DNA from: Parapristionchus giblindavisi
Taxonomy: Eukaryota > Nematoda > Chromadorea > Rhabditida > Diplogasteridae
NCBI GenBank assembly: GCA_943737045.1
Contig: CALSFV010000047.1
Location: 186,001 to 250,000, forward strand
DNA: 64,000 nt
Reading direction: 5' to 3'
Position 1 is the stretch's first letter; each line of letters begins with the position of its first letter. Shown piece by piece: positions 54,774 through 64,000 of the stretch. The translations under genes were made by a program, and so were the position numbers. The notes below the pieces were generated by a model. It was not told the DNA's origin. It saw nothing but the letters and a program-made list of their open reading frames with translations, and ran no database searches.

Positions 54774-54991
54774 ATTGACCGTATAAAATGCACTTGTTTA
54801 TTTGGTACGAGAGTAGCCAGCCAGAGCCACAATGCATTTCTGTGTTTAGTGAGAGAGTCCACGCGAGATAGTACATGGATCAGAGAGCGCGAAGAGAAGG
54901 GAAGGGATGTAAGGGGGGGTCGATCGATAGTTCTTTCTCTGTTTAGCAGCAGTAGCAAGGCAATTATGCAAGTACATTTTATACGGACAAT
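54774..54991. mobile_element. MITE with CCGTATAAAA ends, copy 2
   Basis: ATTGACCGTATAAAATGCAC and GTACATTTTATACGGACAAT are the inverted ends. It is the uninterrupted counterpart of 26309-26822. Confidence 0.8.
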
Positions 54992-56443
54992 ATAGCGTCT
55001 AATTGGAAGAACATTCTAAGATGCGTGAGCATGTGATAAAATTATAGTAAGAATATATCATTTCCTCTGTAATCATGAATTGAGCGATGTACATATAGTT
55101 AGCATCGATAGATGGCAAAAATATTTTTAAAAAAATTTAAAAAATAAAATATCAATCTAACCATGGAAAGAAGTGAGAGGTATATTGTATGAACTCTTTC
55201 TCTATATCTTTATTTCTACGTCTCTTTCTTCATTCCTCATCGATACGAAATTATGTCTCGAATTTGACTCCACGTGTGAGTAGTCATTACGTTTCATTTA
55301 TTCAGCCATTCCTTTGTATTAGACCCTGCCATTGCACAATTACTACTCGTCGTAGAATTTCAAAGTTACGAGGATCTACACCAACAGCATTCGGTTCAAA
55401 ATTTTCCTGTCGCTCGCACTCTCACAATCAATAGTAATCGTATTGTACCAAGTCAACCCAACCCAACCATCTTTTGTTCTTTGGTACGGAAAATGTCGCT
55501 ATGATCAAGTAATTGCATACTACATTTCTTCGTATTTGATTCCACGCTCAAATATATGTATCTTATTTATCCTCACCATAAGTAACTTCTCTGTAAGAAA
55601 TGATAAAACATTATTATTATTATAATATCACTGGCACATTTTCATCGTATCGTCTAACAAGAGAAGTACCATGGTGACCTGGGAGAGTCCCTTGCAGCCC
55701 AATCATCATGACCTCCCATAGTCCCTATGTAGCGACTCGCTATAATCATCACAACAATTAGAACTCTTTTCTATCCTTATAATTATTTGTCTCGTTTCAT
55801 GCATGTGCGCGTATATTAACAATTTATACAGTTTGTGACTTTCGATGATCTTCAGTTCAGTCAAAATGATACAAACAAGAGGTTCCACTTTCTCTATTAC
55901 TCTGCAGTTGTATTGAGTTTGGGATGAGCAGAGATGTTTCATTCGGGGAACAATCTCGCCGAATAGTCCTTATTGTTTTATCTATAGAATGGAATAGACA
56001 AAGTGTACTAACAAAACTATCTAACAAAGCTGATTTGCATGTTGAATTAATGTTCAGTAACATCCTACCAATATGATTAGCCCTGTAATTGCGGCCAACC
56101 AAGATAAGATTCTGATTGTGGGTTTCTTCTTGCAATTCATATTATGTAATTATTAAAAATATACCACAATAGATGAACTGCGAGAACCAAACTCTTTGAT
56201 CAAACTATATATATTTCCTCGTCAGTAAGAGAGAGTGGCCACAGTGGTGGATAGCACCCAAATTACCCTTGGGCTATCATTTCATTTAATGGCTCTTAAT
56301 GCTGATTGATCGATGGATCAAAACATCGATCGTTAACTCGTTGCGGAGCCCTTTAAGGCATTATGGTGCGCGTGCAAGATCTGCTTTTGACTGTCTTTTA
56401 TTTTTTTGTGATTTGTGACGTAACAAATAGAGAGTGATGGTTC
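54992..56443. other. Intergenic region, no gene recognised
   Basis: AT-rich, with short frames only and no motif of a known family. Confidence 0.5.
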
Positions 56444-56564
56444 TTAAAGGCACACGCCGAGTTAATGTTAAACTCTCTGCTCTGGCAATGCTATCTCGAT
56501 TTCTTTGTCTACGAGAGAGTGTTGGCAGTTTGGAGGGTAAAATTAGCTCGGAGTGTGCCTTTAA
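56444..56564. mobile_element. GAGAG-core MITE family, copy 10 (best preserved ends)
   Basis: Begins TTAAAGGCACACGCCGAGTT and ends AGCTCGGAGTGTGCCTTTAA, so both terminal repeats and the outer TTAA are intact. The core is AATGCTATCTCGATTTC...ACGAGAGAGTGTTGG. Confidence 0.85.
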
Positions 56565-56740
56565 GTCAAATAGATGTGTGGACTGTGTAAGGAATCGGCC
56601 TTGTATGGCGAGAAAACCCTAAACCCTGGATGTGGTTTTGTGCTTTCTCCTCGCAACTCTCAAAACCTCTGCTACCGTCCTCGAAAAGTATAAAAGTTGA
56701 TAGTAATATTTCCATTATCGCCACATAATTACAAGGACAT

Positions 56741-57128
56741 AATTACAGGGAGCGTAATATCATGGAAGGGTGTTACAGAAGCGGACTCTCGAGTTTTCAA
56801 TGCCTAAATTGACAAGGCAGGACTATACATCTGAAAACAAAAATAATTTTCTCAAAAATTATAGATGCCCTGGAATACCGTTATCCTAGCTGAAAGTTCG
56901 TTGTTGCACAACGAAATGCCCATGGAAATCGCGAATTTTCGTATTTGAATGATAAATATATAGAAAAGTACAAACAGGAATCGAAGCCGCCTGACGCGGT
57001 TACACGCGCTGACTACCAACGGCTGATCTACACGGGCTACGTTTTCAGCCTCTCGAATCTATTAGAGAACAGAATGACACATAATTGGTCACACGTTCTT
57101 CACGATAACAGCGCTCCCCTTCTTTAAC
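56741..57128. mobile_element. MITE with tRNA-like core, copy 2
   Basis: Shares with 13707-14069 the words CTCGAGT-TTTTC, AAACTGGCCAAGCAG (here AAATTGACAAGGCAGGA), AAAAATAATTTT, AATATATAGAAAA, ACAGGAATCGAA, CTCGAATCTATTAGAGAA and CTCCCCTTCTTTAA at the right end. The tRNA-like A box has decayed (GTAGATCAGCCGTTGGTAG on the minus strand) while the B box GCTTCGATTCC is recognisable. Confidence 0.7.
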
Positions 57129-58998
57129 TAATCAATAAAACAATATTATAGACATGACGATAACGATCTAGTTATACTTAATGCTCACAAAAATAAATCA
57201 CATAACGAGTTCAATTCACATTGTCTGGGAAGCCCTGTAGAACAAGAGAAAATTGCTGAGACTGTAATGCAAAAGTGTCAATGCAATTCATCAACGCATA
57301 GGACGGATAGGCTGATAGTGAGTGGGGGTGGATGAGAGAGAGAGAGAGAAAGAGAACTATAGAGGGAGAAGGAAAAGGGAGAAAGCCCCTAGGTAGAGTC
57401 AAAAGGTAAAGAGAAATAGATCGATCCTGGAAGCCATGGTGCGCGCTTAGCCAATCCGACAAGGAAGATGGTAGAGATAGAGAGATCGAAGTATATTGAG
57501 AACAGTAGATAGGGATTGAGAGAGAGAGAAAGAGAGGGATAAGAGTGAAGAAAGTGGCGAACCAATCAGGATTTACGGTCTTGACCAGCTGATTAACGAG
57601 ACCAGTAGCATAGGGATTTCCCAATTTTAAGAAACAGTTCTTGATAGAACCAATCTCATCCACGGGGTAATACAAGATTTACTGATTTTTTTCCAGATTC
57701 AGAGGAAAACTTTTTGGGTAGGTTCAGGAAAATTTAAAATCACGAAAATCGACTCCAAAAATTAAATTTTCCGCGTCAACGAATTAGTGATCTCTGAACG
57801 TAGGATATTTTATAAAATAGGTTACTACCAATATGCTCAGCCTTGTAATTGCAGATTCTACAATTTGTAAATTAAGCTATATAATTCATTCCTACGAGCT
57901 GCCAGAAAAATTATTCGAACGATAAGGAAAGTACCCGGATTCGAAATTTCATAATATTATAACGTTAAAATTTGAATTAAGCCTGAAAACGTTATATCAA
58001 AAAATTTCGGTAGCAATGATCTTCATTTTTGCCGTCTGTCATTCGGGATTTTCGTCACCTAAGGGTGGAAAGAATAAAGCCTGAATTCGCATATGGACCT
58101 CTTTTGTATAATACAATTTTTGTATTTTAATCATAACTTACTAAATCAATAAGTTCCAGTAGGAAGTAAGAATGGTTTTAGTTTTAGTTTTTTCCCTAGT
58201 TATATCAGTACGAATCTTATCTTGGTTGGCTGCGTTTATAGATCATATTGGTACTGCCCTATCTTTTCCCTTTAAAATCTCATATGCTTGGCGAAGTTTA
58301 ATTTTGTTGGAGTCCAGTTTCGCATCAGTATCCAAAGTTTTTCTAATGTAAATCAGTGTTAACCACTGGAATTTAAAAAAAAATCTAGCCCCCTTGTCGA
58401 TTCATATTATAAATTTACATAATTAAGGAGGAAAAGCATGTAAGGAAACAAGGCATTGCTTTTTTATAATACAATAAAACAGTTCGCGTAATTTGACGTT
58501 AGTATAATCCACATCAACGACTAATTTGAGACTTCCTAAAGCTTTTTTTTCCGGGGACTAGAGAATAGAGATGAAAATAATCGATTAGACGATTGTTTTG
58601 ATTAGAATAGCTTGATTTATATGAACCAAAACAACAATTTCAAACTTGGACATGAAAATGATTTCCTTTCCGATATAGTGATAGTTGCGTTAAGTATGTT
58701 TACTGAGATGGAGATGACCGGATGGAAAATCAAGAAAATAAAGATATTATCAGGAAAGTTGACTTTCACGTGGCATTCTAACTATAATACGAACACTTTC
58801 ATGCCATGACTTGTTTCAGATTAAGGGATTATGTATAATTCAGATGCAGTGACCTTTGATCTGGACAGATCTTACTCTACTTGTCGTTATGTGTTCAAGT
58901 AAGTCCAAATAATCGGAAATCATATTTATTTATGTACAATAAGTACAGCAAAGAACAATAATTTAATCTGAGCCATTGACCCAGTGAGCTCATCCAGC
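57129..58998. other. Intergenic region, no gene recognised
   Basis: A GAGAGAGAGAGAGAAAGAGA tract lies at 57335-57355 and another near 57520; the 154-codon minus frame over them (57211-57675) is low-complexity and not called. AATAAA for collagen 8 (minus strand) lies at 58925-58930. Confidence 0.5.
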
Positions 58999-60086
58999 TT
59001 AATATCCGGGAGCGGTACGGGGAGGAGGGCAGTGGTCGCAAGATCCCTTGGCTCCGTCGTTTCCGGGAGCTCCCTTCTCTCCGGGCTCTCCAGCATTTCC
59101 GGGTGCTCCATCCATACCAGGCTCTCCTTGAGGTCCTTGGAGTCCATCGTGACCGGGCTTTCCGGGGCGTCCGTCGGGGCCAGGAGGTCCCTGGGGTCCA
59201 GCCTCTCCGGGAGCTCCGGGGGGTCCAGGGGGTGCGGGAACAGTGCGGACCTGTCCGGGCTCTCCAGCCTTTCCGGGGTGTCCGTCGTTTCCGGGGGCTC
59301 CAGGTGCTCCCTGAGGTCCGGGGGTTCCAGGTGCTCCAGGTCTGCCGGGAGGTCCCTGCTCTCCGGGCTGTCCAACGGGTCCGGGGGCTCCCTTGTTTCC
59401 TTGGGGTCCAGCGGGTCCAGGAGCTCCAGCGGGGCAATCGAAGCAGAAGTCTTCCGGACGAGGAAGAGCGTGCTGCTCGGTAGCGTCGGGTCCGGGCTGT
59501 CCAGGCTGTCCGGGTCTTCCATCATGACCGGGAACTCCGTCTTGTCCGGGAGCTCCAGCGGGTCCAGCAGCTCCAATTCCGCAAGAACAGCACTGGGTGT
59601 TGGAACGCTTTTGACGGGGCTTCTCATTCATAACGAAGTTAGCGAGCTGAAAGTTGAACCATAAATTGTTGTATAATCCGCATTCAGTGAGGCTTGAGCT
59701 CAAGAGCCTCACAAGGGAACCCTGGGTATATGTCCCATCCCGAAGTCCGGGACCGGCCAACCAGACTTCCCTTGTCAGGGGTAAAGAAGATCTTACCTTG
59801 GAGTACTCTCCCTTGAGTCCCTCTGCACGAGCACGGCAGAAGTTGATTTCGTCCTGGAGGGTGGACTGGACGTTCTGAAATTACCCTACCATTAGATTCA
59901 GTACTTACGGGCACTTAGTTCAAGAAGTGATTAAGCCCTTTAAGTCGTTAAGTATACCTGCATGTACATGCAGAGCATGGGTACGGCAATGATGGCCGTA
60001 AGAGTGGCGACGGTGGATACAGCCACTCCGAAGAAGGCGAACTTCTTCACCGATTCGGCAAGAACCAACTTTGCCTTCTCGTCCAT
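58999..60086 (-). CDS. Cuticle collagen 8 (284 aa)
   Basis: Exons 59958-60086, 59797-59874 and 58999-59646. N-terminus [20 protein letters not shown]; exon 2 [20 protein letters not shown]. Exon 3 starts [18 protein letters not shown] with RQKR as the processing site, followed by [17 protein letters not shown], Gly-X-Y with VRTVPAPPG, and [15 protein letters not shown]. Almost the same protein as collagen 9 (GPVGQPG against GPIGQPG). Intron 2 carries a hairpin insert shared with collagen 9. The ATG follows ATCTTCAG|GC. Confidence 0.96.
59711..59775. mobile_element. Hairpin insert in intron 2 of collagen 8
   Basis: ACAAGGGAACCCTGG is mirrored by CCAGACTTCCCTTGT, with a GTCCGGGAC mini-palindrome inside. 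It is preceded by a second small palindrome, TGAGGCTTGAGCTCAAGAGC-CTCA (59688-59711). Confidence 0.75.
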
Positions 60087-60334
60087 GCCTGAAGATGATA
60101 AAGGAATGGTATGGTACGGTGATAGATTACGGTAGTTTTACTACAGTATATAAAGTAGGAAAAGTACGGTAAGCTAAAGTTTCCGTGTCACTAAGTGAGA
60201 ATAAGGACAAATACATGAAAGTGAGATGAGGTTATAAGAGAGAAGAGAGAAAGGAACGAGCTTAAGCTGCCCTTGGGAGCTGCTTCGAATTGAGAAGAAT
60301 GGAGGGGATATGGAAGAGGAGGTGCGCTCGGGGA

Positions 60335-60340
60335 TATATA
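60335..60340 (-). promoter_or_regulatory. Probable TATA element of collagen 8
   Basis: TATATA (GCTATATATCCCC on the minus strand), 249 bp upstream of the ATG. The region between, with TAAGAGAGAAGAGAGAAAGG, is repeated upstream of collagen 9. Confidence 0.55.
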
Positions 60341-60460
60341 GCAGGAACGTGGAATGAGGGCGGAGCTGCAGTGTTTTTGCCTCACACCAAAGTGAACCTT
60401 AACAGATCTTCAAGGGAACAGGATTCGAAAAATAAATTATTCTCATAGTATATGGCTTTT

Positions 60461-60510
60461 CAATCAATCAATCAATATTTATCAGGTTCACACTGTGGTA
60501 TGCTTTCATA
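60461..60510 (-). mobile_element. Non-LTR retrotransposon, extreme 3' end
   Basis: On the minus strand CACAGTGTGAACCTGATAAA-TATTGATTGATTGATTG matches the 3' end of the fragment at 32385-32678, with a TTGA tail. Only about 50 bp are present. Confidence 0.7.
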
Positions 60511-62581
60511 TGGCTTTTAACGGTAGCTATATAAATATAGTAACGTTGTACAATTATCAAGAGTTCCGATATGTGTCTTTATTTTCTAGAGTTGTTTTTA
60601 GCAATTTTAAAAAAAAGTTGAAACGTGGTGATTTCAATGATTTTTAAAAGTGTTATGTCTAATGATCACAATGAGGCTCTTTCGAAGAAAAAAACTAGAT
60701 TATTTGAATTTCTCAGTTTGGGATCAGTTTGGGATCAGGATCTCATGAAATGTGATGAAATCTGCCAAGGTTAAAATTATGAAAGATAAGCAATGTTCAT
60801 AGTTGTCAAGGATCAACAATTAGCAATCGTAAATTGAATATTTAAGATTTAATAAATGGCTGTGGCTGAAAAAGAACGACGAAGAGCAAGAACAAAGGAA
60901 GAATATATATTGTATGTTCATTTATTTACTTATATTTATTCCATGAAATATTATTATTAATTATCAATTATTACATTTATTTATGTTGTTCTTACACTTA
61001 TTATTTATTCAATCATAGATATTAGGAACACTTTTTCTTCTCATATCGCAATGCACTACTGTGGATTATCTGTCACAGTTCTTTTCGTTTCTTCTTTTTA
61101 TCACGTACACTATCAATGATCTTACATTTAATTTTACAATTAAATTTTTGGACTCGATAAATATTTATCAATAAATGCTTGAACATGAAGGGATTCGATG
61201 AATGTCCATCGCTTATTGTTAGATATCTGATATGAATTTAACGCATCTTGGAGAAGGCGAGAATTTTTTCGTAAGCAATTAAAATACATATTAAAACAAA
61301 AAGTTTGTGACGATATACCTATGTAGCTGTAATTAGTTGCATCGGTACCATGATATCGGTATCGGTTTGCGTCGTGGGTACAGAAGGGAGTGGTAAGATG
61401 TGTCTATTGGATTTGGTTAGTAATTGTTGGATTGATTACAATAACTTATCTTTTCCCAATTTGCTTTCAAAAGATTTACTGACCACAAATTTGTTTTTAA
61501 TATTGATGCAGTTAAGATCTGGTCGATTGAAGCTCTTATTTTGCAAGTTAAGAAAACGTTCCAATATCACTTGACATGTGAAGGTTCTCGCATTTAGAAA
61601 GGAATCACAATGTTAGATTTGAAAAAATCTGCACTCGGAGAAAATAGATGTAAACATGTAAACATAAATGGTTAGTTCTTTCGAAGACAAAAGGCCGTTG
61701 AAGGTGATACTTTTTTCCCGTTAAAACCTGCTGGTTCGAATGATCCGGGGGTGTACACCTGAAGATCAATTTTAGATCATTTCACAGCGACCAAACAATA
61801 GACTTAGCACTTTGATCTACTTAGATAAGTACATCATTAATAAGTCATAGATCATTTGAGACAATAAAACTTTGCTATTTTTATTGAGAAAACGACAGCT
61901 TATCAGTGAGAATAAGTTCAAATGCCCCTCGATAACTGAAGAATATGGTAATAGTACTTATATTCTTTGCCAGATAATAAAGTTAAATGAATTTTAAAAA
62001 AAAGTAGCTCTTGTGCCCCCACATGCCCAAATCAGCAAATGTTTTTGGGCCACTCGAACGATCCACGGTTTGGTCGAACGCTTGAGAATGAATCGTTGGT
62101 AGTCAATCGATTACCCCATATTCATATATCTCTGCTCTCGGTGTCTCGCTGTCTTGTATGAACAACGTCATTTCATGTGCATGTGCCGCAAAGAATATCT
62201 AACGTAGGTCATACAATTTTAAGGATTGCTTCTTCAGTAATGTGCTTATGAACATATACATTAATTTTTAAAAAAATATGGATTAATATTTATATCAATT
62301 ACTGTCGATGCGAACGTGATAAGATAATGTAAGAATATGGATACGATAGAAAAAAAAATCAAAGAATGACTACAGAACATGCCTAATACTCATGTTATTC
62401 ATTTTTTCACTTGTATTTCCTTTTATTTCATCATATTTTTGTTCATTAAAAATGAAGAATTGGTGTTATTTCGATACAAGATATTTCGTGCATTCTAGAT
62501 CATTCACTGGATAATCAAATTTATTTATGTACAATAAGTACAGCAAAGAGCAATAATTTAATCTGAGCCATTGACTCCAGT
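60511..62581. other. Intergenic region with a possible P-loop remnant
   Basis: At 61350-61430 the plus strand reads SVCVVGTEGSGKMCLLDLVS, which recalls the GxxGxGKTCLL loop of Rho/Rab-type small GTPases, but the Thr/Ser after GK is Met and no later GTPase motif (DTAGQ, NKxD) is visible. It may be chance or a decayed fragment. AATAAA for collagen 9 (minus strand) lies at 62520-62525. Confidence 0.35.
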
Positions 62582-63669
62582 TTAATATCCGGGAGCGGTA
62601 CGGGGAGGAGGGCAGTGGTCGCAAGATCCCTTGGCTCCGTCGTTTCCGGGAGCTCCCTTCTCTCCGGGCTCTCCAGCGTTTCCGGGTGCTCCATCCATAC
62701 CAGGCTCTCCTTGAGGTCCTTGGAGTCCATCGTGACCGGGCTTTCCGGGGCGTCCGTCGGGGCCAGGAGGTCCCTGGGGTCCAGCCTCTCCGGGAGCTCC
62801 GGGGGGTCCAGGGGGTGCGGGAACAGTGCGGACTTGTCCGGGCTCTCCAGCCTTTCCGGGGTGTCCGTCGTTTCCGGGGGCTCCAGGGGCTCCCTGAGGT
62901 CCGGGGGTTCCAGGTGCTCCAGGTCTGCCGGGAGGTCCCTGCTCTCCGGGCTGTCCAATGGGTCCGGGGGCTCCCTTGTTTCCTTGGGGTCCAGCGGGTC
63001 CAGGAGCTCCAGCGGGGCAGTCGAAGCAGAAGTCTTCGGGACGAGGAAGAGCGTGCTGCTCGGTAGCGTCGGGTCCGGGCTGTCCAGGCTGTCCGGGTCT
63101 TCCATCATGACCGGGAACTCCGTCTTGTCCGGGAGCTCCAGCGGGTCCAGCAGCTCCAATTCCGCAAGAGCAGCATTGGGTGTTGGAACGCTTTTGACGG
63201 GGCTTCTCATTCATAACGAAGTTGGCGAGCTGAAAGTTGATCGATTAATTGTTGTACAATCCGCATTCAGTGAGGCTTGATCTCAAGAACCTCACAAGGG
63301 AAGTCTGGGGCTATGTCCCATATCGAAGTCCGGGACCGGCCAACCAGACTTCCCTTGTCAGGTGTAAAGAAGATCTTACCTTGGAGTACTCTCCCTTGAG
63401 TCCCTCAGCACGAGCACGGCAGAAGTTGATCTCGTCCTGGAGGGTGGACTGGACGTTCTGAAATGACCCTATCATTAGATTCAGTACTTAAGGGCACTTA
63501 GTTCAATAAGTGATTAAGCCCTTTAAGTCGTTAAGTATACCTGCATGTACATGCAGAGCATGGGTACGGCAATGATGGCCGTAAGAGTGGCGACGGTGGA
63601 TACAGCCACTCCGAAGAAGGCGAACTTCTTCACCGATTCGGCAAGAACCAACTTTGCCTTCTCGTCCAT
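62582..63669 (-). CDS. Cuticle collagen 9 (284 aa)
   Basis: Exons 63541-63669, 63380-63457 and 62582-63229. Tandem duplicate of collagen 8, with the same N-terminus [24 protein letters not shown] site, cysteine pattern and VRTVPAPPG interruption. 3' UTR, introns (including the hairpin at 63294-63359) and upstream region also align with those of collagen 8, so the duplicated unit is about 3.6 kb or less and recent. The start follows ATCGATAG|GC, a weaker acceptor than in the other copies. Confidence 0.96.
63294..63359. mobile_element. Hairpin insert in intron 2 of collagen 9
   Basis: ACAAGGGAAGTCTGG is mirrored exactly by CCAGACTTCCCTTGT. It is better preserved than the collagen 8 copy, at the same intron position. 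Confidence 0.8.
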
Positions 63670-64000
63670 GCCTATCGATGATCACGAATTAATTACGGTA
63701 TTTGCACGCTCATGATATGACACAGTGGTTCACGAAAGGATGGGTGCAAATGGTTACGGTATAATGGATTCGAAACGGTATGTGTTAACTACTGTAGGTA
63801 CGGTGAATCATTTTTCGAGTACGGTACGCAATGTAAAGTGTTGGTATTGCAGGTAAGCGAGAATGAGTAGGGTCTGGATGGGATAAAAGCTAACGTGTGA
63901 GTATCACTGAGTGAGCATAAGGAAGAAATGAAAAGCGAGATGAGGTTATAAGAGAGAAGAGAGAAAGGAACGAGATTAAGCTGCCCTTGGGAGCTGCTCT
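63670..64000 (-). promoter_or_regulatory. Upstream region of collagen 9 (cut by window edge)
   Basis: GAGATGAGGTTATAAGAGAG and the following GAGAAAGGAACGAG-TTAAGCTGCCC match the region 60220-60285 upstream of collagen 8. By that alignment the TATA element of collagen 9 would lie just past position 64000. TACGGTA words recur at 63695, 63753 and 63800. Confidence 0.6.

Noticed and set aside
57211..57675. 154-codon minus-strand ORF with hydrophobic stretches
   Set aside because: Much of it is translated GA/CT simple repeat, with no family motif or splice context.
61350..61574. Small GTPase gene
   Set aside because: Only a P-loop-like GTEGSGKM is visible; the required Thr/Ser and all downstream GTPase motifs are absent.

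Overview
The window is nuclear DNA from a nematode. It holds nine complete cuticle-collagen genes. All share one architecture: exon 1 encodes a membrane anchor, exon 2 (always 78 nt) the homology-box region, and exon 3 an RxKR cleavage site, cysteine clusters, Gly-X-Y blocks and a C-terminus ending [10 protein letters not shown]. Introns are short with TTTCAG-type acceptors, and every start ATG lies 2-4 nt after an acceptor-like AG, as expected for spliced-leader trans-splicing. The species cannot be named from sequence alone.

Left part (about 1-23 kb): two related bZIP transcription-factor genes on the minus strand (A, 7.8-10.4 kb; B, 12.8-18.6 kb). Each lies downstream of a copy of a small unknown gene (A2, 10.7-11.1 kb; B2, 20.1-21.1 kb, apparently broken by a 186-bp insertion). 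This looks like a tandem duplication of a two-gene unit that later filled with transposons. bZIP B is stretched by a 3.7-kb intron holding a MITE with a tRNA-like core, a microsatellite, a perfect 48-bp palindrome and a Tc1-like relic. Inside the relic's transposase reading frame a 27-bp minisatellite has grown to about 40 copies.

Right part (23-64 kb): collagens 1 (-), 2 (+), 3 (-), 4 (-), 5 (-), 6 (-), 7 (+), 8 (-) and 9 (-). They form three subfamilies by N-terminus: 2/3/4 (MSKVDVEVE), 1/5/7 (contain KTDVEVE) and 6/8/9 (MDEKAK). Copies 2/3 and 5/7 are inverted duplicates, 8/9 are tandem duplicates, and copy 1 is a mosaic. Each of the first eight has a TATA-like box 100-270 bp upstream of the ATG; that of copy 9 would lie just past the window edge. 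The products would be processed and assembled into the extracellular cuticle.

Between genes lie mobile elements: Tc1/mariner relics, RTE-like non-LTR 3' ends, a 2.2-kb near-perfect palindrome, several foldback elements, and one MITE family (about 110 bp, CTCTCTCG...CGAGAGAG core, TTTAAAGGCACAC ends) present in at least ten copies plus a fragment. Several elements are nested, giving relative insertion ages. All exon boundaries and family calls here were read by eye.
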